Assembly: GCA_047777345.1 (NCBI GenBank)
Contig: JBKEEJ010000012.1
Span: 1-64,000, forward strand
DNA from: Anaerocolumna sp047777345
GTDB lineage: Bacteria > Bacillota > Clostridia > Lachnospirales > Lachnospiraceae
Direction: 5' to 3'
DNA: 64,000 nt
The notes under the pieces were generated by a model. That model was not told the origin of the DNA. It was given only the letters and a program-made list of their open reading frames with translations, and searched no databases. The translations under genes and the position numbers were made by a program. This document shows positions 47,136-55,305 of this stretch, piece after piece (position 1 is the first letter of the stretch; each line of letters starts with the position of its first letter).

Positions 47136-47221
47136 GGAGGCGTATCGAAGTGGTTATAACGAGCCTGACTCGAAATCAGGTTGCCCTAACAGGCACGTGG
47201 GTTCGAATCCCACCGCTTCCG
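47136..47221 (+). tRNA. tRNA-Ser (anticodon CGA)
   Basis: The cloverleaf reads acceptor GGAGGCG/CGCTTCC plus discriminator G, anticodon stem CCTGA/TCAGG with loop CTCGAAA (anticodon CGA), a long class II variable arm (TTGCCCTAACAGGCA), and T arm GTGGGTTCGAATCCCAC. 86 nt, with no CCA encoded. Its 3' end borders a recombinase stub, the usual site for island integration. Confidence 0.96.
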
Positions 47222-47227
47222 TTATGA

Positions 47228-47268
47228 AAAATCCGCAAAAGTTCAGTAAATATGCGGATTTTATTGAT
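47228..47268 (+). terminator. terminator of the tRNA-Ser gene
   Basis: AAAATCCGCA / TGCGGATTTT stem with a 15-nt loop, then TTATTGATTTT. Confidence 0.8.
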
Positions 47269-47394
47269 TTTAGGAATGTATCAAAGTACAAGAAAATATC
47301 ATGAAATGAGATAAAATAGTGTTAGTCAGATGTTAGTCATTGTACGTGTGTTTATTTTTTGCATGTTATGCTAGTCAAAATTTAGTCAGTATTT

Positions 47395-47682
47395 TTAAAG
47401 TTCAGAAATGTTTTGCAATTTATCTGAAATATTGTTGTTGTTTTTATCCAGGTGAGTATAAATATCAAGAGTAATTTTTATATTGCTATGTCCTAATAAA
47501 TACAGAGCGTCTTTTACAGGTACGTCTGTGTAATATAACATTGTAGCATAATTATGCCGAAAAACATGGGCTGTTAATCCATGAATTACTTTTTTACCTT
47601 TTACTATTTTCTTGGTAGTCGGATCTTCGGATGGAACAAGTGCTAAACCAAGCTTTTTCAAGTAAATGATTTGTTTAATCAA
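47395..47682 (-). pseudogene. tyrosine recombinase (phage-type integrase), C-terminal fragment
   Basis: The 95 residues hold the catalytic box of tyrosine recombinases: HVFRH (H39, R42), LLGHSN (H65) and the nucleophile Y75 in LDIYTHL. The DNA-binding domains and the first catalytic arginine are missing. It ends about 175 bp from the 3' end of tRNA-Ser and points toward it, as expected for an integrase whose element used that tRNA as attachment site. No start signal is seen; treat it as a relic. Confidence 0.85.
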
Positions 47683-47830
47683 ATAAAAATTATTGATCTA
47701 TCTGCTATTGCCTTAAAAGATAACCATAGAATAAAAATGCTAGATATATAGACATAATTAAAAAAATAAAACAAAAAAATAAAACAATGTTAAATGCCTA
47801 TAAAGTGTAATATTATATATGCAATAATTG

Positions 47831-47859
47831 TTGACACAGCATGTTATTGGTGGTAATAT
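47831..47859 (+). promoter_or_regulatory. promoter of the toxin-antitoxin pair
   Basis: TTGACA and TAATAT are separated by 17 bases. About 145 nt of leader precede the antitoxin start. The segment 47683-47830 holds nothing else recognisable. Confidence 0.75.
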
Positions 47860-48009
47860 TTGGTTAACAGCAAAGATTTTTATTTATTTGTAATATCACA
47901 TACCCTTAAATCGTATAACTGTAAATAATATAGGCAATAATTTATAGGGGTGGTGCATATTATGAATAAAATATTTAATAATAACAGAAACTCCAAAGGA
48001 GATGATAAA

Positions 48010-48171
48010 ATGGCAGTATTAGCTAAACCGCAACATATAGCATTTGAATTAGATTCATCTAAGATAAATGAATTCTTAGAAGCATCTAAAAAGAATAACA
48101 TTAATGATGTTATATCAAGGTTTCAATCACATAAACCTAAAAAAGGTGTTAATGTTCCTTTTAAAAAATGA
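48010..48171 (+). CDS. putative antitoxin of a GNAT toxin-antitoxin pair
   Basis: A 53-residue protein starting MAVLAKPQHIAFELD and ending in a basic tail (HKPKKGVNVPFKK). An in-frame ATG 60 bases upstream exists, but AAAGGAGATGATAAA directly precedes 48010. It has no ribbon-helix-helix or other DNA-binding motif I can name. Its stop overlaps the acetyltransferase start by 4 bp, the classic antitoxin-first order. Confidence 0.65.
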   Translation: MAVLAKPQHIAFELDSSKINEFLEASKKNNINDVISRFQSHKPKKGVNVPFKK

Positions 48172-48713
48172 TCAATTATAAATATGGTAATGAAATATCA
48201 TATGATATAATTAAATTGGGAAAAAACAATTATACATTATTAAAGGATTTTGATTGCGGTAGTGAAACCTTGAATAACTATTTTAGAGAAGAATGTGAAA
48301 ACGATGATTCAGTTGTTACATACTTGTTTGTGGACAAAAAACTTAATAAATTAATTGGTTGTGTATCACTCGCATGTTCTGGAATTATGTATGAAGTAGG
48401 TAAATATGTAAATACATTTCCAGCTATTGAAATCAAATATTTTGCAGTTCGTTCTTGTTATCAGGATTTACTTTACGAAGCATCAGAAGATTCTGAACAC
48501 TATTATTTTAGTGATGAGTTATTGAGTAGTATTATATTTAAATGTTGCGATATTAGCCAAAATATTATTGGAGCTTCTTATTTGATATTATATTCTGTTA
48601 AAGACGCTGTACATTTTTATAGAAGAAATAAATTTATAGAGTATAATGAATATATGAAGAAAAATAAAAATCAAGAAATTACTGATTGTTATCCAATGTT
48701 TTTACCATTATAA
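48168..48713 (+). CDS. GNAT-fold acetyltransferase, putative toxin
   Basis: A 181-residue protein resembling TacT-type toxins. It opens with KLGKNNYTLLKDFDCGSETLNNYF, the usual 'F-x-CG-x-x-x-L-x-x-[FY]' substrate segment, then FVDKKLNKLIGCVSLACS and a C-terminal LYSVKDAVHFYRRNKF that matches the GNAT 'a-x-x-FY-x-k-x-GF' helix. TacT toxins acetylate aminoacyl-tRNA; that activity here is inferred. Coupled to the preceding antitoxin by ATGA and followed by a terminator. Confidence 0.75.
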   Translation: MINYKYGNEISYDIIKLGKNNYTLLKDFDCGSETLNNYFREECENDDSVVTYLFVDKKLNKLIGCVSLACSGIMYEVGKYVNTFPAIEIKYFAVRSCYQDLLYEASEDSEHYYFSDELLSSIIFKCCDISQNIIGASYLILYSVKDAVHFYRRNKFIEYNEYMKKNKNQEITDCYPMFLPL

Positions 48714-48738
48714 ATATAATATTTAGTTAAAACATTTG

Positions 48739-48766
48739 GCATCTACAGAAATTGTAGGTGCTTTTA
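48739..48766 (+). terminator. terminator after the toxin gene
   Basis: GCATCTACA / TTGTAGGTGC stem followed by TTTTATT. Confidence 0.8.
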
Positions 48767-48801
48767 TTATGCCAAAAATTAGAGGGGAGTGAGGCTGGAC
48801 T

Positions 48802-48840
48802 CTACATTTTCATCAAATAACGAAAATGTAGCTTTTTTTT
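48802..48840 (+). terminator. second terminator upstream of the Cmr operon
   Basis: CTACATTTTC / GAAAATGTAG stem followed by CTTTTTTTT. The remaining spacer to 49109 is very AT-rich and must contain the Cmr operon promoter; I see no convincing hexamer pair. Confidence 0.85.
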
Positions 48841-49109
48841 ATATTTATGCGGGCATTTAGTTTAGATGATTAATCCTTTAGTTGTTCTATGTTAATATTA
48901 CATTCAGAAATTTCAAAAAAATTACATTTTTAAGTAAAATATCACATTATATTAAAAAAAATTCCATATATTACTTAATTTTGATTGAATTATTCATTGT
49001 TTAGTTATACAATGTCAAATAGGAAAAGAGTACCAGTAATTATAATGTTAATGAGGCAGCAGGGATGTGAATTAGTGTGTTTTATTAAATGATATAAGGA
49101 GGATATGTA

Positions 49110-50096
49110 ATGAGTACTGATAACGAAATAGAATGGGATAAGGAAAAAGTTTTACAAGATATTATGGAAAATTACAGAAAGCTTGAAAAATCTTTGGTAG
49201 AACAGTTATTTTTTACTTTACACAATCATGGTACAACTATAGGGACATTAAGAGAAGACATCTGGAAATCCTTGTTTGACCGGATTGTACCAAAGAAATT
49301 TAGAGTAGAACGTTCTGTTTTTATTATTGATTCAAATTTTTATAAAAAAACAGATGAAAAATATAAGAAAGATTCCAAGATTGGTATATCGAAAGAGGTA
49401 GATATTGCAATTTTTGATGAAAGTTATACACCCTATATTTTTCAATTTGGCAGAATTAAATTTATTCCTATTGAAGCCGTAGCAGCAGTTATTGAATGTA
49501 AGAGTACTTCACGTGTCAAAGAACAATTAGAGCATTGGACAAATAGTATAAAAGCTTTAAAAACAAGCACAAATTCCATAGTAAGATTAGCAAATTGTAT
49601 TTCTATTGAGCCACCCCAAACACAGATAGCCACAAGGCCAATAATGATTAATTGCTATTTAAGTAATGAGGAAGAAAAAGAACCAAAAGAAATTGATAGT
49701 TTATTTGATATTGTTCTAAGGGCAGATGAAGAAAAAAAAAGGATTTTCGTTAAGTTTCCAAACCATGATGAAACGTCAATTGGAGATTGGTTTATCAAAT
49801 TAAATCATGCAAATAATACTAAGGATAAAGTGAATTTAAAAAATTATTCGCGTCTGCAAGGAAGAGAAGAAAGTAAGGAAAATTACAAAAAATATTTAGA
49901 CATGTTTAATGCTACTATGAACAGAGATATTACAAAATACACCGTAAAATATAAGAACGGTGACGAAGTATCTCTGTTATCCTTTAATTTTATGTTTAAT
50001 CAGTTACTTATGTTAATTAATAATCCTATTCTTTTCCCTCATAAGGCTTATGTTGATATGTTTTGCAAAGTAAGTGAACCTGAAAGGAATGAATAA
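49110..50096 (+). CDS. DUF6602-like putative nuclease leading the Cmr operon
   Basis: A 328-residue cytoplasmic protein. Its N-terminal half shows a PD-(D/E)xK-like core: Asp98 in SKEVDIAIFDES and E129-x-K131 in EAVAAVIECKST, preceded by a helix with GTLREDIWKSLFDRIVPKKF. This pattern fits the DUF6602 family. The C-terminal half is unassigned. AAGGAGGATATGTA precedes the ATG, and cmr1 starts 6 bp after its stop, so it belongs to the type III-B operon. With no CARF effector in the locus, it is a candidate ancillary nuclease. The role is inference; the co-operonic position is directly seen. Confidence 0.65.
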   Translation: MSTDNEIEWDKEKVLQDIMENYRKLEKSLVEQLFFTLHNHGTTIGTLREDIWKSLFDRIVPKKFRVERSVFIIDSNFYKKTDEKYKKDSKIGISKEVDIAIFDESYTPYIFQFGRIKFIPIEAVAAVIECKSTSRVKEQLEHWTNSIKALKTSTNSIVRLANCISIEPPQTQIATRPIMINCYLSNEEEKEPKEIDSLFDIVLRADEEKKRIFVKFPNHDETSIGDWFIKLNHANNTKDKVNLKNYSRLQGREESKENYKKYLDMFNATMNRDITKYTVKYKNGDEVSLLSFNFMFNQLLMLINNPILFPHKAYVDMFCKVSEPERNE

Positions 50097-50102
50097 AAGA
50101 AA

Positions 50103-51155
50103 ATGGATAAGAAATTCAAGCAGGAAATTCAAGCAGAAGTCCTAAGCCCCATGTTTAGCTGTGGAAATAAGGTCGAGATTATTAAAAATGGATATAAAAA
50201 AGAAATAAAAAAAGGAATTCCAGAAATCAGGACAACAGAAGTAAAGGGACTTATGCGATATATTTACCGTATTGCAAGTACGGAGAAAAGCAGTCAAGAG
50301 CTGTTGAAAAAAGAAGGAACTATTTTTGGAAAATCCGAAGATATGGCTTCCCCAATTTGTATACAGATGAGTGGAAATATAGGTCAGCTTAAAGAAGACT
50401 ATCTGAGATATAAAACTGATGATTTTAAAGATATCAAAGACAAAGACAAAATAATAAAAAATAAATCCATTACTATGGGAACAACTTTTACTATTACCTT
50501 AAGATGTTTTAAGAACAATACATTCTATAACTTGGAAAATTACAGAGATTTGCTGGAACTTTCCCTGATATTAGGAGGTATCGGTAGAAGAGCAAGAAGA
50601 GGCAGAGGGTGCATGGCGACTTCTTTTTCCAAAAGTAAAAATATTGAGGAACTGAAACAATGGATCACAAATAAGCTAAACTTTCTTAACATGAATTCAT
50701 TAAAAGAAGAAAAAGCAGAAGATGCAAATACTATAGATGTGAAAGGTACAAATCAATACATTCTGAAAAATAATATTATTTTTGGCCCCAGATGTTTTCA
50801 GGAAAAACTTTATAAGAGACCGGTTATAGAAAAAATAGTTTTTGGTAATGAATTGTGCAGACAGTATAAGAATGTAACAAAAGAGCAAGCAATTAAAAGT
50901 TTCTTAATAACAGTGGATGATGCTTCTCATGTTATTAAAAATGAGAAAAAATTTTTATATGCAACCGGACATATATCTAGCAAAAAATCGGGAAGGGATA
51001 ATTTTTCTTCTTCCGTTATTGTAACTCTTGTGGAAGCCAAGGATGGAATTTATCCGGTGTATATATTTTTAAAGGCGGTATATCATCGCAGAATTATGGA
51101 TAATTATAAAGAAGAACAGGAGCATTTTTTTGATTTGATAAACGGGAGGGGGTAA
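50103..51155 (+). CDS. cmr1: type III-B CRISPR RAMP protein Cmr1
   Basis: A Cas7-group RAMP protein that caps the 3' end of the Cmr backbone near the target RNA. The 350 residues show the Cmr1 N-terminus (AEVLSPMFSCG), the substrate-entry strand EIRTTEVKGLMRYIYR, FGKSEDMASP, and the glycine-rich loop GGIGRRARRGRGC. It follows the DUF6602-like gene by 6 bp and precedes cas10 by 10 bp. No close ribosome site is visible, so translation may depend on coupling. Confidence 0.88.
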   Translation: MDKKFKQEIQAEVLSPMFSCGNKVEIIKNGYKKEIKKGIPEIRTTEVKGLMRYIYRIASTEKSSQELLKKEGTIFGKSEDMASPICIQMSGNIGQLKEDYLRYKTDDFKDIKDKDKIIKNKSITMGTTFTITLRCFKNNTFYNLENYRDLLELSLILGGIGRRARRGRGCMATSFSKSKNIEELKQWITNKLNFLNMNSLKEEKAEDANTIDVKGTNQYILKNNIIFGPRCFQEKLYKRPVIEKIVFGNELCRQYKNVTKEQAIKSFLITVDDASHVIKNEKKFLYATGHISSKKSGRDNFSSSVIVTLVEAKDGIYPVYIFLKAVYHRRIMDNYKEEQEHFFDLINGRG

Positions 51156-51165
51156 GAATAAAAAG

Positions 51166-52281
51166 ATGAAGGTATGTGAAAAAAGTTTATTTGTTATTAC
51201 TGTAGGTCCGGTATCCTCTTTTATAGAAGGATCAAGGAAAATGCGGGATCTTTATGCCGGAAGCTTTTTGCTGTCTTTTCTTACATATGAAGTATTAAGG
51301 GAAATACGTTCCAATACTTTCCCATATAAAGATCATTTGGAAGTTATATTTCCTGGAGAAGAAAACAATCATAATTCTGTACCAAATCGGATTGTTGGAA
51401 TTACAGATATGGATGAAGAAGGACAAAGAAAGCTTGGAACTTATTTGGAACAATATTTTTGGAAGATATATAAAAAAGTTTGCGCAAAGATTCTCAATCT
51501 GATTAATTTTAAGGAAACTGACAAGGATGATGTCTATAAGGCAATCTGGAATCAGCTGCGTTCTATGCTTCATGTTTACTGGACATTTGTTCCTTTGACC
51601 AATGGGTATAGCAAAGATTATCCCCTTCTTGTGAGTAAAATTAATCAGGTTAAGAGTATACGCTGCTTTACCCAACTAAGAGAACCTGCCTATAAAAAAT
51701 GCAGCCTTTATCCCCAGTTCAATGTTTTGATAAAAAATACGTCCAGCCATAATGATAATCAGAAGTCTGATCATTCTAAGGATGAAAACAGTCCGATGAC
51801 GATAAATCTTATGGATTTACAAAATGAAAATATATTTCGGTATGCGATAAAAGAAAAGGAACAATTAAGTGCTTTTGGATTTATAAAAAGGGCCATGGCA
51901 TATGCAGATATTGAGGATTATGACAGGAGTATTAAATCAGTTGCCTATATGTTAGCAAAGCATTACATTGGTAAAAAATGTCCGGATTCAATGAATGACT
52001 TATTGCCAGAATTAATTAGTTTAGAAGAAAAGGGCGGAATTGAAGCAATCTTTGATTTGCAAAATAACCAGCAGCTTACTACGAACGAATATTCTGGGGA
52101 AAATATAGAACTTGCCTACAGATTGTATAAGCAATTAAGTGAAAATGAAATTAAGCTGAAATACTATTATGCTTTTGTCAAATTTGATGGAGATGGATTT
52201 GGCAATCTTTATAAAGAGCATGCTGATGCAAAAATACATCAGGAATTCAGTCACAATATAATAAAATTTTCCAGAGGTTAA
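51166..52281 (+). pseudogene. cmr2: Cas10 (Cmr2), N-terminal part, interrupted by an IS30-family element
   Basis: 371 codons up to a stop created by the insertion. The protein begins directly with the palm-like segment VITVGPVSSFIEGSRKMRDLYAGSFLLS, so the N-terminal HD nuclease domain found in many Cas10 proteins is absent. The first palm acidic motif is DGDGFG (341-346). The last genuine codon is AGA at 52273-52275. Joined to the part after the element, an uninterrupted 583-residue Cas10 results. In the present state the cyclase domain is cut off from its first half. Confidence 0.9.
52263..52275. repeat. left copy of the 13-bp target-site duplication
   Basis: AAAATTTTCCAGA here is repeated exactly at 53494-53506 on the other side of the IS element. 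Confidence 0.85.
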
Positions 52282-53493
52282 TTGTAAAATCAAATTGAAC
52301 ACCTAAAAAAATAGATCCATGGAGGATTCTTTGGTAGAATTAAGTTACCACACAAAAACCTACAAAGGAGATCGCAACCATGGATCAAACTTATTCTACC
52401 ACATTTACCCCCGATCGCGAAAGGGGTCAGCACTTAAAATTTGAAGATCGTTGCAGTATCAAAATTTATAAAAAACTTGGTTACTCCCTTCGTAAGATTG
52501 CAGAAGCAATCAATTGTTCTGCTTCTACCGTAATGTATGAACTTCGGCGTGGAACCAGCAAGCGTAATGGAGACAGAGGACGTAATCCTGAGTATTCTGC
52601 AAAACGTGGCCAACAGAACTACGAAATAAACAGGTCAAGATGCCACAAGCCACATGCTCTTGATGAGAACTCAAAGTTTCTAAAATGGGTTATTAAGCAG
52701 GTCAAGGAACATCATTGGTCTTTTGATGCCTGCGTAGGTTATGCCAGACTTCATGAGCTGTTTCCTGCTGAGGATATTGTTTGTACCAAGACGCTTTATA
52801 ATGAACTTTGGGCCGGAAATCTGCCGCTGGTACCACATGATTTTCCGGAAGCCTTGTCAAGAAAGCCAAGAAAGAACCAGCCTCGTAAAAGCAAACGTTT
52901 TCTTGGAAAAAGTATTGATGAACGTCCGGAAACAGTATCCACTAAAGAGGAATACGGTCACTGGGAAATCGACACAGTTGTCGGACACAAGGCCGGTCAT
53001 GAATCAGTGGTACTAACGTTGGTTGAGAAGAAAAGCGATTATTATATAGCCATAAAAATACCCGGCAAAGATGCAGAATCCGTAATGGCAGCCATGGAAA
53101 CCCTTAGAGAAGAATACGGCGAGGCTAAATTCAGTGAAGTATTCAAGACCATTACTGCCGATAACGGTACTGAGTTTGAGAGGCTATCTGAACTTGAAAC
53201 ATGGGGAGTAGGGATCTACTTTACACATCCGTATTCATCCTGGGAAAGAGCCCAGAATGAACGACATAACAGGATTTTTCGCAGATATGTTCCAAAAGGG
53301 GTTTCCATTGAGAAATATTCTGCAGAACAAATCCTGTGGTTTGCTGATGAGATGAACGAACTTCCCCGGAAGCATCTTGGGTACCGAACACCGGCGGAAC
53401 TTTTTGAAGAGTTTCTGGATCAGGTGTATTCAATTGGCAAAGTACAAGGTAACTTAATTACCAGTGGTGTTCAATTTGAAATTGCAATTTAGG
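52276..53493 (+). mobile_element. IS30-family insertion sequence (1,218 bp)
   Basis: The element lies between two perfect 13-bp direct repeats. Its inverted ends share CAAATTGAACACC plus a further ATTG-AA block (left 52281-52303, right 53466-53488, 20 of 23 identical). A single transposase fills it and ends 1 bp inside the right edge. The long duplication is unusual for IS30 relatives, which often make 2-3 bp, but IS1630-like members of this family are known for long ones. Insertion orientation is the same as the cmr operon. Confidence 0.92.
52380..53492 (+). CDS. IS30-family transposase
   Basis: A 370-residue DDE transposase. The N-terminal helix-turn-helix is LKFEDRCSIKIYKKLGYSLR and IAEAINCSASTVMYELRRG. 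The catalytic triad is D198 (HWEIDTVVG), D261 (ITADNGTEF) and E294 (RAQNERHNRIFRRY), followed by the family's PKG. AAAGGAGATCGCAACC precedes the ATG. It appears intact, so the element may be active. Confidence 0.95.
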   Translation: MDQTYSTTFTPDRERGQHLKFEDRCSIKIYKKLGYSLRKIAEAINCSASTVMYELRRGTSKRNGDRGRNPEYSAKRGQQNYEINRSRCHKPHALDENSKFLKWVIKQVKEHHWSFDACVGYARLHELFPAEDIVCTKTLYNELWAGNLPLVPHDFPEALSRKPRKNQPRKSKRFLGKSIDERPETVSTKEEYGHWEIDTVVGHKAGHESVVLTLVEKKSDYYIAIKIPGKDAESVMAAMETLREEYGEAKFSEVFKTITADNGTEFERLSELETWGVGIYFTHPYSSWERAQNERHNRIFRRYVPKGVSIEKYSAEQILWFADEMNELPRKHLGYRTPAELFEEFLDQVYSIGKVQGNLITSGVQFEIAI

Positions 53494-53506
53494 AAAATTT
53501 TCCAGA

Positions 53507-54148
53507 TGTGTAAAAAAAATTATAGAAAAATATGATGGGGTTTGTATTTTTGCCGGTGGAGAAGATTTCTTAGGTTTTCTTCCTGTGGATAATATTTTTT
53601 CTGCGTTATACGAACTCAGAGAAAAGTTTCAGGAAATGGTAAGGTTTCCAGGATATGAAAAAGATCTTACTTTTTCAGCAGGTATTACCATTGCACACTA
53701 TATGGAACCTTTGTCAGAAGTTATAAAGTACACTTTTGAGATGGAAGAATGTGCAAAGCATATAGACAGTGAAAAAGATGCTTTTGCAATTAAGTTAATG
53801 AAAAGAAGCGGAGAAGAATTAACGGTCTGTTTAAAGTTTGGTCCACAGGGAAAGACTCTTAATTTAATCAACGATGTGGGCAGGATGATGATGGATGCTG
53901 GTACGTCAAAAAGGCTGTTTTTAAATTTAATACATGTTTTAAGTCCTTTAGAAAATGATTCCGGGTTAAAAGAAGAAATGGTGCGAACCTTAATTAAATA
54001 TGCTGTGCAAAAATCAGATTTAAAAAACAGTCAGGAAATCATCAGTGCATTATATGAATTGTATTCATTATCAAAAGGCGATGTAGAGGCATATTGCCAT
54101 ATATTGAATTTTCTGTCCTTTTGGATAAGGGAGTGTTGTGAAATATGA
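53507..54148 (+). pseudogene. cmr2: Cas10 (Cmr2), C-terminal part with GGED cyclase motif
   Basis: 213 codons in the same phase as the N-terminal part once the IS and one 13-bp repeat are removed. It opens CVKKIIEKYDGVCIFAGGEDFLG: the palm motif is GGED (387-390 of the restored protein) where Cas10 cyclases usually have GGDD. The rest is the helical D4 domain (SALYELREKFQEMVRF to the C-terminus). A GTG at 53585 could initiate a product lacking the motif. It overlaps cmr3 by 4 bp. Confidence 0.88.
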
Positions 54149-55305
54149 TTATTAAAGTAAATCCATTGGATACGGTATTATTTCGCACACCGGCTCCTTT
54201 TAATGCGGGGGAGGACTATATTGCCAACAGTATATTTCCACCTTACCCTCATACTTATGCCGGAATGATCGAAAAAAATGGATCAGTTGTGAACGATGAA
54301 AAGACACAAAAGATACGGTACAAAATAGGTATAAGCGGTGTTATGCTAGATGATGTTTTACTTTTTAAACAGCCGTTGGATTTAGCCAGATGTGATCTCA
54401 CCGGTAAAAGAAAAGGACAGGTGTATTATAAGCAAATAGAGAAGGCACCGGTAAGCAATTATCCTCTGGAATATATAACAAAAGAAGCGCAAGAGTGGGA
54501 AGAAATTTCCAGATACAAGGATTACTATATGCCCATCCAGGAGATAGAAAATTATATAAACGGAAGGGCAATTTCAAATAAGTGTTATCCATTAAGTAAC
54601 CTGTATAACAAGGAGATACATACTGGAATCGAAATCAGCAAAGAATCCAAATCCATTGTTTCAACAAAGATGTATAAGAAAAATATGATAAGACTTTACC
54701 ATAAAGGAGATCATCCTTTGGAAAATAAGGTCGCTTTATTTTTTGAAATATCTGGTGCGGATTTAAAGGACAATGGGATTGTAAAATTAGGGGGTAGGAA
54801 TAAAACTGCAACCTTAAAGAAAGTGGATATGGACATAAATATACCGTTTAATCCTAACAGCAGTCAATATTTTAAGCTTTATTTTGCAACTCCTGCAATA
54901 TTTAAAAACGGATGGATTCCCAAATGGGTATCGTTAAATAGTCAGGGCTTTTATGATGGAGTATTTACAAAAAAAGGACGCAGAGTTAAAGTTAAGTTGC
55001 TTTGTGCCTGTGTGGGCAATTATCTTCCTGTTGGCGGGTTTAGTGCAGAAAATAAGCAAAGACCAAGGGAAATGAATTATGCCATACCTTCCGGCAGCGT
55101 ATATTATTTTCAGTTGTTGGAGGGAAAAATGGAGGATGTTATTAAATTATTTCATCAAAAATGTATCAGTGATTATAGGACAGGCCTGGGGTTTGATTAT
55201 GAAATCAGGGACCGTTACAGATATTGTGACCGGGGTTATGGATATGCTTTGGTAGGAAATTTAACGGATGAACAGATATCATATTTAAAAGGGAGGAATC
55301 AATAA
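54145..55305 (+). CDS. cmr3: type III-B CRISPR protein Cmr3
   Basis: A Cas5-group RAMP protein that binds the crRNA 5' handle. The 386 residues begin with KVNPLDTVLFRTPAPFNAGE, typical of Cmr3, then FPPYPHTYAGMI. A glycine-rich strand (LPVGGFSAENKQRPREMNYA) and GFDYEIRDRYRYCDRGYGYAL close the C-terminal RRM. Overlaps cas10 (ATGA) and cmr4 (TAATG), so translation is tightly coupled. Confidence 0.88.
   Translation: MIIKVNPLDTVLFRTPAPFNAGEDYIANSIFPPYPHTYAGMIEKNGSVVNDEKTQKIRYKIGISGVMLDDVLLFKQPLDLARCDLTGKRKGQVYYKQIEKAPVSNYPLEYITKEAQEWEEISRYKDYYMPIQEIENYINGRAISNKCYPLSNLYNKEIHTGIEISKESKSIVSTKMYKKNMIRLYHKGDHPLENKVALFFEISGADLKDNGIVKLGGRNKTATLKKVDMDINIPFNPNSSQYFKLYFATPAIFKNGWIPKWVSLNSQGFYDGVFTKKGRRVKVKLLCACVGNYLPVGGFSAENKQRPREMNYAIPSGSVYYFQLLEGKMEDVIKLFHQKCISDYRTGLGFDYEIRDRYRYCDRGYGYALVGNLTDEQISYLKGRNQ

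Noticed and set aside
48841..49109. CRISPR array or degenerate repeats upstream of the Cmr operon
   Set aside because: The sequence is AT-rich without repeated blocks.
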